This document shows, one piece after another, positions 18,384-23,554 of a stretch of DNA of 23,554 nt. Position numbers and translations under genes: made by a program. A model generated the notes under the pieces. The model was not told the DNA's origin. It saw nothing but the letters and a program-made list of their open reading frames with translations, and ran no database searches. Origin of the DNA: a virus. The stretch is from the IMG/VR virus record IMGVR_UViG_3300045141_000291, positions 1 to 23,554 of that record, one strand, 5' to 3'. Position 1 is the stretch's first letter; each line of letters opens with the position of its first letter.

Positions 18384-20133
18384 CTCGCCTGCGTATGGGG
18401 CGCGGTACGCGCGGATCCGGCGGATGCAGCTCGGCCAGGGTGTTGTGTGCGCTCACTGCAAGCGGCGACCGGCGACGACGTTGGATCACCATCCGCCGTT
18501 GGCGATGCACATCCATGTCGAGGGGTCGAGGTGCTGTCACCTGATCCCGTCGTGCGCGGAGTGCAACCGCGAGGGCGGCCATCTGGTGCAGCAGGGCCGG
18601 TGGCGCCCCGACGCGTTGGTCGCGCCGGCGGAGCTGGAGCCGGAGCCGGAACGCGTCGGGGTCGGGCCCGACGACAAGCGGTGGCGGGTGCCGTGGCTGA
18701 GGGGGCTGCGCCAGCCGCCCGCCGACGCTGCGTGGCCGAGGTTGATGTCGGTGCCGCACCGCCGCGCCGTCGGGTCGCTCGGGCCGGAGTTCGTCCGTTC
18801 GGCTGAGGAACGGTCTGGTCGGTCGCTCAGGTGGTGGCAGCGGCTCGCGGCGACCCGGATGCTCGAGATCGACGACCAGGACAGGTTGGTGTGGGAAACG
18901 GTGCTGCTGTCGATGCCCCGCCAGCTCGGGAAGTCGTGGCTCCTCCGTGAGCTGTGTTTGTGGCGGATCCATCAGGGTGGCCGGTTCGGGGAGCCGCAGG
19001 ACGTTTTGCACACCGGGAAGGACCTCGCGGTGTGCAAGGAGGTGCAACGGCCGGCGCGGGTGTGGGCGAAAGCCCGGCCGGAGTTCAAGGTGCGGGAGGT
19101 GAACGGGCAGGAGGAGATCGAGCTCCTCGAGGACGGATCACGGTGGATGCTCCGCGCGAAGGAGGCCGTCTACGGGTACTCCGTCAGCTTGGCGGCCGCG
19201 GACGAGGCGTGGAAGGTGCGGGCATCGTCGATCGAGGAGGGGCTCGAGCCGACGATGGTCGAGCGGGAACAGCCGCAACTTTTGCTCGTGTCGACGGCGC
19301 ACAGGCTCTCGACGACGCTGATGCTCGGCCGGCGGAAGCTCGCGTTGGAGGGCCTCGAGCTCGGCGAGGGGGAGCTCCTGATCGAGTGGAGCGCACCGCT
19401 CGAGGCAGACCTCGACGACGTGTCGGTGTGGCGGCACGCGTCCGCGCACTGGTCGGGCCGGCGGGAGCACACGATCCGGAAGCAGCTCGAGGCCGCGAGG
19501 TCGGGGACGTTGGAGGACCCCGAGGAGCCGGACCCGGTCGCGTCGTTCCGGGCGCAGTGGCTGAACCAGTGGCCCCGCCGCGTCACCGAGCCGTCGGGCG
19601 GCACCGAGGCTCTGCTCCCGGCGGGGTTGTGGGCCGACCGTGCCGAGGCCGGCGTCGCCTCGACGGGGCCGATCTGGGTCGCATTGGAGGACGACTACGG
19701 GCTGGGCGCGGCCGTCGCGGCGGTCGGGAAGCTCCCCGACGGCAGGTTGGAGGTCGACGCGTGGGCGTGCCCCGACTGGGACACGGCCGTCGTCGAGCTC
19801 CAACGCCTCGCCGGGCACCGCCCGGTCAAGCAGCTCCTCGTCGGCGCGTCGCTGATCGACCGGGTCCCTGCCGGCACCGCCCCGGTCCCGTCCGCCGCCG
19901 GCGGCACCCAAACCCGGACCGGGCTCGCGCTGCTCCGCGACCTCGCAGTCGGAGGGCAACTCGTCCACGACGTCACCACGTTCGAGCTCGACGAGGCACT
20001 CACGGTCGCGCAGGTGCGGGAGGCACCGACCGGGCTGTTCCTGATCGCGCGCGGGCCGACCCACCTGATCCGCGCGCTGGTGTGGGCCGTCGGTGCCGCT
20101 CACCGCCCCGCTCCCGTCCCGTCGATCCATTAG
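18373..20133 (+). CDS. Terminase large subunit with fused N-terminal HNH domain
   Basis: 586 residues, one uninterrupted ORF. Residues 26-69 form an HNH-like zinc-stabilised motif: Cys26/Cys29, Asp38-His39-His40, His56, Cys61/Cys64-Asn65 (HLIPSCAECNREGG). The terminase begins near residue 95: Walker A SMPRQLGKSW (Lys187), Walker B SLAAADEAW (Asp277-Glu278), and a C-terminal nuclease part with VALEDDYG as a probable first acidic metal ligand. It would drive DNA into the prohead and cut it. HNH proteins are usually separate genes beside terminases; fusion is notable. No small subunit was identified. Confidence 0.85.
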   Translation: MSPSSPAYGARYARIRRMQLGQGVVCAHCKRRPATTLDHHPPLAMHIHVEGSRCCHLIPSCAECNREGGHLVQQGRWRPDALVAPAELEPEPERVGVGPDDKRWRVPWLRGLRQPPADAAWPRLMSVPHRRAVGSLGPEFVRSAEERSGRSLRWWQRLAATRMLEIDDQDRLVWETVLLSMPRQLGKSWLLRELCLWRIHQGGRFGEPQDVLHTGKDLAVCKEVQRPARVWAKARPEFKVREVNGQEEIELLEDGSRWMLRAKEAVYGYSVSLAAADEAWKVRASSIEEGLEPTMVEREQPQLLLVSTAHRLSTTLMLGRRKLALEGLELGEGELLIEWSAPLEADLDDVSVWRHASAHWSGRREHTIRKQLEAARSGTLEDPEEPDPVASFRAQWLNQWPRRVTEPSGGTEALLPAGLWADRAEAGVASTGPIWVALEDDYGLGAAVAAVGKLPDGRLEVDAWACPDWDTAVVELQRLAGHRPVKQLLVGASLIDRVPAGTAPVPSAAGGTQTRTGLALLRDLAVGGQLVHDVTTFELDEALTVAQVREAPTGLFLIARGPTHLIRALVWAVGAAHRPAPVPSIH

Positions 20134-20145
20134 AGTGCCTGCACG

Positions 20146-21393
20146 GTGGGTCTTTTCACCCGCTCGATCCGGCCTCCTGAGATCCCGAACGGGAACGACC
20201 CGGTGACCGCCACCCCGGGGACCGTCGGCCCGCCGAGCATCAATCCGGGTGACCCGCACGGCGTCACGCTCGAGGACGCCACACCTCCCGTGGCGCCGTC
20301 CGGGCCGACCCGGATCGTTCCGTCGGCATGGTCAGGCTGGCCGGCGGACTGGAACGCGAGCTGGTACACGGGCAGCGGGCCGGTCGAGGAGACCGCGTGG
20401 ACGTGCATCGACCTCAACGCGTCGCTGCTGTCGACGATGCCGCCCTACCTTGTGAACGCCGCCCCGACGCTGAACGCGGACTGGCTGATCAACCCGAACC
20501 CGGACCTGTACACCGGCTGGGACGAGTTCGCGAAACAGGTTTGGTGGGACTACCAGGCCGCCGGCGAGGTGTTCATCATCGCCGACTCGTTCTACGCGAC
20601 GGGGTGGCCCGCCCGGTTCCACGTTGTGCCGCCGTGGTACGTCCAGATCACGTTGGTCGACGGGCTCCGCCGGTTCACGATGGGCGACGCCGACGTCACC
20701 GGCCGGATGCTCCACATCCGCTACACGTCCCGGGTCGGCCCTGACGTGCACGGGCACGGGCCGTTGGAGGTCGGCTCCGGCCGGCTGGTCGCGGCGCAGG
20801 TCCTGGCGGAGTACGCCACGAGGATGGTCACGATGGGCGGGATCCCCTCCAGCGTCCTGGAGCACCCGGAGGAGCTCACCGCGGACCAGGCAGCCGAACT
20901 GCAAACGCAATGGGTGCAAGCCCGGATCTCGTCCCTCGGCGAACCGGCAGTCCTGTCCGGCGGCGTCACGTGGAAACCGACGCAGATGAACCCGAAAGAC
21001 ATGGGTTTGTTGGAGCTGTCGCAGTACGTCCAGTCACGGATCGCGATCCTCCTCGGCGTCCCGCCGTACATGGTCGGGCTCCCGTCCGGCGGGGATCCGC
21101 TCACCTACAAGAACGTCGTCAACCTGTTCGATCACCACTGGCGTGCCGGGCTCCGCCCGAAAGCCGCCGCCGTGATGAGTGCGCTGTCCGGGTGGGCGTT
21201 GCCGAGGGGCACGACCGTCGAGGTCGACCGTGACGCGTACGTCGAGCCGCCACCTTTGGAGCGGGCGCAGACCGCGCAGATCCTCAACAGCATCGTCGAC
21301 AAGCTCGGGAACCCCGCCCTGACCGTCGACGAGATCCGCGACGCGGAACGCCTGGACGACCTCAACCCCGAACAAGCCGAGGTGCCGCAATGA
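20146..21393 (+). CDS. Portal protein (HK97 type)
   Basis: 415 residues, GTG 13 bases after the terminase stop. Pattern of the HK97-type portal family: NASWYTGSGPVEETAWTCID near residue 70, a strand-rich core with LHIRYTSRVGPDVHGHGPLE, then the stem helix region (ELSQYVQSRIAILLGVPPYM, VGLPSGGDPLTYKNV). The last is the characteristic 'IA..LGVPP.M.G..S...TY.N' motif. It forms the dodecameric ring for DNA packaging. Ends with ATGA overlap to the protease. Confidence 0.88.
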   Translation: MGLFTRSIRPPEIPNGNDPVTATPGTVGPPSINPGDPHGVTLEDATPPVAPSGPTRIVPSAWSGWPADWNASWYTGSGPVEETAWTCIDLNASLLSTMPPYLVNAAPTLNADWLINPNPDLYTGWDEFAKQVWWDYQAAGEVFIIADSFYATGWPARFHVVPPWYVQITLVDGLRRFTMGDADVTGRMLHIRYTSRVGPDVHGHGPLEVGSGRLVAAQVLAEYATRMVTMGGIPSSVLEHPEELTADQAAELQTQWVQARISSLGEPAVLSGGVTWKPTQMNPKDMGLLELSQYVQSRIAILLGVPPYMVGLPSGGDPLTYKNVVNLFDHHWRAGLRPKAAAVMSALSGWALPRGTTVEVDRDAYVEPPPLERAQTAQILNSIVDKLGNPALTVDEIRDAERLDDLNPEQAEVPQ

Positions 21394-21974
21394 ACCAGCC
21401 GACCGGTGAGCTCGAGTACCGCACCGCCACCCAGACAAGCGTCAACTATGCGAAACGACTGGTCGAGCTGGTCGTGCTGCCGTACGAGACCGAGACCGTC
21501 GTCGAGCACCGCGGACGGATGGTCCGCGAGGTCATCAGTAGAGGCGCGTTCGACGGGATCGAACGTCGCGCCAACAGGGTCCGCGTCAACCGTGATCACG
21601 ACGTCACGCGGACAGTCGGGCGTGCCCTGTCGTTCTACCCGTCGCGCGACGAAGGCCTCGTCGCGGAGCTCCGGATCGCGCAGACCGAGCTCGGCGACGA
21701 GACCCTCGCCCTCGCGGACGAAGGGATCCTCGACGCCTCGGCGGGGTTCATGCCGATGCCCGACGGCGAGACGTGGCCGGACCGGAACCTCCGCCGCGTC
21801 GAGAAGGCCTGGCTCGCGCATATCGCGATGACCCCCGACCCCGCCTACGAGACCGCCCGGGTGCTGTCCGTCCGCTCACAGGCGCCCACAGGGGCCGTCG
21901 TGGTGGCGACGCCGAACCTCGACCGGATCCGTGCGTCTGTCCTCGAGGACATGTATTCTCGGCTGAGCCGCTGA
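21390..21974 (+). CDS. Prohead protease (HK97 family, U35)
   Basis: 194 residues, ATG overlapping the portal stop. Matches the U35 plan: AKRLVELVVLPYETETVVEH, REVISRGAFDG, then catalytic His70 in VNRDHDV, and Ser117 in LDASAGF, followed by RRVEKAWLAHIAMTPDPAYE ('L.H.A....PAY..A.V'). It would cleave the capsid's N-terminal delta domain and other scaffold proteins during head maturation. It sits between portal and capsid as in HK97. A 103-base gap follows before the capsid ATG. Confidence 0.85.
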   Translation: MNQPTGELEYRTATQTSVNYAKRLVELVVLPYETETVVEHRGRMVREVISRGAFDGIERRANRVRVNRDHDVTRTVGRALSFYPSRDEGLVAELRIAQTELGDETLALADEGILDASAGFMPMPDGETWPDRNLRRVEKAWLAHIAMTPDPAYETARVLSVRSQAPTGAVVVATPNLDRIRASVLEDMYSRLSR

Positions 21975-22033
21975 ACTACCAGCCGTTGTAGACCACTGGG
22001 TGGGCCGGCTGTTGCGGGGGACGTGGCGCCCGG

Positions 22034-22055
22034 GCGAAACCGTCAATCGTTTCGC
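22034..22055 (+). promoter_or_regulatory. Perfect 7-bp inverted repeat in the capsid leader
   Basis: GCGAAAC, eight bases, GTTTCGC, 22 bases before capsid ATG 22078, in one of the few gaps in the rightward operon (21975-22077). The stem could protect or separate a capsid mRNA, or be a protein-binding site. No U-run follows, so it is not a typical terminator. Confidence 0.5.
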
Positions 22056-22077
22056 AACCAGAAAGGCGCACCCCGCT

Positions 22078-23289
22078 ATGCGTGCATCAGACCAGATGCT
22101 TGCCCGTCTCGGAGCCGAGATCGAGCAGCAACAAACGTTCCAGGACAAGCTGATCGAGGACGCCGAGAAGGACGGGCGCGACCTCACAGACAACGAGATG
22201 GAGCTCTTCACCCGCTCCCGCACCCGGCTGCAGGAACTGAACAAGCAGATCGAGCCCGTACGCGAGTCGCGTGAGATCTCGATCCAGTCCAGGTCGATGA
22301 TCGCGGACCTCGCGAAGTTCACCCAGGACGAATCGAACCAGCCGCCCGCCCAGGTCGAGTACCGCTCCGCCGGCGCGTACGTCCTCGACTACTGGAAAGG
22401 CTCGCTCGGCGCGTCGGACGCGATGAAACGGATGGACCTGTACAACCGCGCCGCGTCGCACCAGACGACCGCGGACAACCCCGGCCTCTTGCCGACGCCG
22501 ATCGTGCAGCCCGTCGTCAACTTCATCGACGAGTCCCGGCCGATCACGACGTGGCTCGGCCCCAGGCAGATCCCGTCGAACAGCTGGACCCGCCCCAAAG
22601 TGACGCAACACACCAGCGTGGCGGCGCAGCCGACCGGTGAGAAGAACGAGCTCGTCAGCCAGAAGATGACGATCACGAAGACCGCTGTCACCGCCAACAC
22701 CTACGGCGGTTATGTCAACGTCAGCCGGCAGGACATCGACTGGTCGACCCCGTCGATCATGGACCTCGTCATCTCCGACCTCGCGGCGCAGTACGGCATC
22801 GTCACCGAGGCCGCGCTCGGGGCCGCGCTGCTCGCAGGCGCGACCGCGGGGACGACGATCCCGACCGGCGCTCCCACCGCGGCCGCTTTGAGCGGCGCGT
22901 TGTGGTCGGCCGCCGCGACCGCGTACACCGCCGTGAAAGGCCAGGGGCGGCTCGCGTTCTTCGTCGCACCGGACCAGCTCGGCCTGTGGGGCCCGCTGTT
23001 CGCCCCCGTCAACCCCGTCACGGCGCAGTCGGCGGGGTTCGAGGCCGCCAACTTCGGCTCCGGGCTGATGGGCGCCATCAGCGGGATCCCGACGTACATG
23101 GACGCGGGCCTCGCGGCCGGCACGAACCTCGTGATCAGCTCAGCCGCGGTCGAGGTGTACGAAGACCGGATCGGCAGCCTCCAGGTCGTCGAGCCGTCCG
23201 TGCTCGGGGTCCAGGTCGCGTACGCGGGCTACTACACGTGGTGGATCGCCGCCGGCGGCGGGATCGTGTCGATCGTGAAGACGCCATGA
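22078..23289 (+). CDS. Major capsid protein (HK97 fold)
   Basis: 403 residues from ATG 22078, preceded by AGAAAGG at 22060-22066; the frame extends upstream to 22000 but that part crosses the leader hairpin and is not protein-like. Residues ~1-95 are a charged coiled coil (ASDQMLARLGAEIEQQQTFQ, ...TRLQELNKQIEPVRESREIS), the delta/scaffold domain that the protease removes. Residues ~105-403 carry the HK97-fold capsid with PTPIVQPVVNFIDESRPITT, VTQHTSVAAQPTGEKNELVS and NTYGGYVNVSRQDIDWSTPS, typical of the E-loop and spine strands in actinophage capsids. ATGA overlap with the next gene. Confidence 0.9.
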   Translation: MRASDQMLARLGAEIEQQQTFQDKLIEDAEKDGRDLTDNEMELFTRSRTRLQELNKQIEPVRESREISIQSRSMIADLAKFTQDESNQPPAQVEYRSAGAYVLDYWKGSLGASDAMKRMDLYNRAASHQTTADNPGLLPTPIVQPVVNFIDESRPITTWLGPRQIPSNSWTRPKVTQHTSVAAQPTGEKNELVSQKMTITKTAVTANTYGGYVNVSRQDIDWSTPSIMDLVISDLAAQYGIVTEAALGAALLAGATAGTTIPTGAPTAAALSGALWSAAATAYTAVKGQGRLAFFVAPDQLGLWGPLFAPVNPVTAQSAGFEAANFGSGLMGAISGIPTYMDAGLAAGTNLVISSAAVEVYEDRIGSLQVVEPSVLGVQVAYAGYYTWWIAAGGGIVSIVKTP

Positions 23290-23531
23290 CCGAGACGCTC
23301 TGGGACGCACCGAACCAGCAGGTCGTCCGTCCCGACCAGTCCGCACCGTGGGACGAAGGCACGGGTGGCAGCGAGAACGCCAGCCCGAAGGCCGTCGACG
23401 AGAGCAACGAGCCGACGCTCGACGAGATGACGAAGAACCAGCTGCTCGCGTACGCCGACGACCACGGCATCGACGTCGACCAGTCGTCGTCGAAGGCCGA
23501 CATCCGCACGGCGATCGACGAGGCCGGCTGA
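23286..23531 (+). CDS. Small acidic protein with Rho-N/LEM-like C-terminus
   Basis: 81 residues, ATG overlapping the capsid stop. The first 50 residues are acidic and disordered-looking (WDAPNQQVVRPDQSAPWDEG). The last 33 (LDEMTKNQLLAYADDHGIDV, DQSSSKADIRTAIDEAG) follow the helix-extended-loop-helix pattern of Rho N-terminal/HeH domains often seen in small proteins next to phage capsids. It may bind DNA or act in head assembly or decoration. Confidence 0.7.
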   Translation: MTETLWDAPNQQVVRPDQSAPWDEGTGGSENASPKAVDESNEPTLDEMTKNQLLAYADDHGIDVDQSSSKADIRTAIDEAG

Positions 23532-23536
23532 CAGCT

Positions 23537-23554
23537 GTGGTGGCGACGAGGGTG
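23537..23554 (+). CDS. Probable 5' end of the head-fibre gene (continues at base 1)
   Basis: GTG 23537, five bases after the preceding stop, opens VVATRV and runs off the right end. The last six bases (AGGGTG) equal bases 1-6, and with or without that overlap the frame joins the ORF at base 4. See the circularity finding. Confidence 0.5.

Noticed and set aside
22000-22077. Upstream-extended capsid start
   Set aside because: Crosses the leader hairpin and is basic and non-conserved in look; ATG 22078 fits the usual delta-domain start.

Overview
The window looks like the complete, or nearly complete, genome of a small temperate siphovirus (about 23.55 kb) of a high-GC host, most likely an actinobacterium. 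Evidence for the host type is the strong G/C third-position bias, frequent GTG/TTG starts with ATGA/GTGA overlaps, a CHAP endolysin, a transglycosylase of a type common in Actinobacteria, and an HK97-type head module. The class of host is not determined. The ends appear to join: the last 6 bases equal the first 6 (AGGGTG), a start codon near the right end reads in frame into the first gene, and the head module continues across the junction.

Layout in circular order. Packaging and head (18.16-23.55 kb, continuing at 1): terminase large subunit with an N-terminal HNH domain in the same ORF, portal, U35-type prohead protease, HK97-fold capsid, a small acidic protein, a probable head fibre or decoration protein. 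Neck and tail (0.5-9.97 kb): connector, tail terminator-like protein, major tail protein, tail assembly chaperones joined by a -1 ribosomal frameshift, tape measure, baseplate-type minor tail protein, LamG-like and PKD-repeat tail proteins. Lysis (9.96-11.35 kb): CHAP endolysin and three small membrane proteins, the last only 23 residues. A leftward block (12.10-11.35 kb) holds a small HTH protein and a secreted cysteine-containing protein. A 327-bp divergent control region carries eight 10-bp units in exact register and a perfect 6-6-6 palindrome. Rightward from there are an excisionase-like HTH protein and a tyrosine integrase.

The unusual region is 13.77-15.79 kb, directly behind the integrase. 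A tRNA T-arm/acceptor-like sequence (probable attP core) is followed by seven further copies of the same roughly 27-bp element, all in one orientation and spaced 134-731 bp apart. Each interval holds one small gene (or, in the first, a highly structured non-coding stretch). Where the gene runs rightward the element lies at its start codon and encodes a shared N-terminus close to LADSNPSKR. Where it runs leftward the element flanks the gene and is not its N-terminus. This looks like an integron-like array of small gene cassettes separated by tRNA-derived sites, next to a tyrosine integrase. It is the best candidate for an undescribed system here.

The early region (15.8-18.4 kb) is a tightly overlapping operon: tiny membrane and hypothetical proteins, a secreted transglycosylase that appears to start at CTG, a Rad52/Sak-like annealing protein, a replication-initiator-like protein, and small zinc-finger-like and membrane proteins. 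No DNA polymerase, helicase, primase or small terminase was recognised, so replication probably relies on the host.
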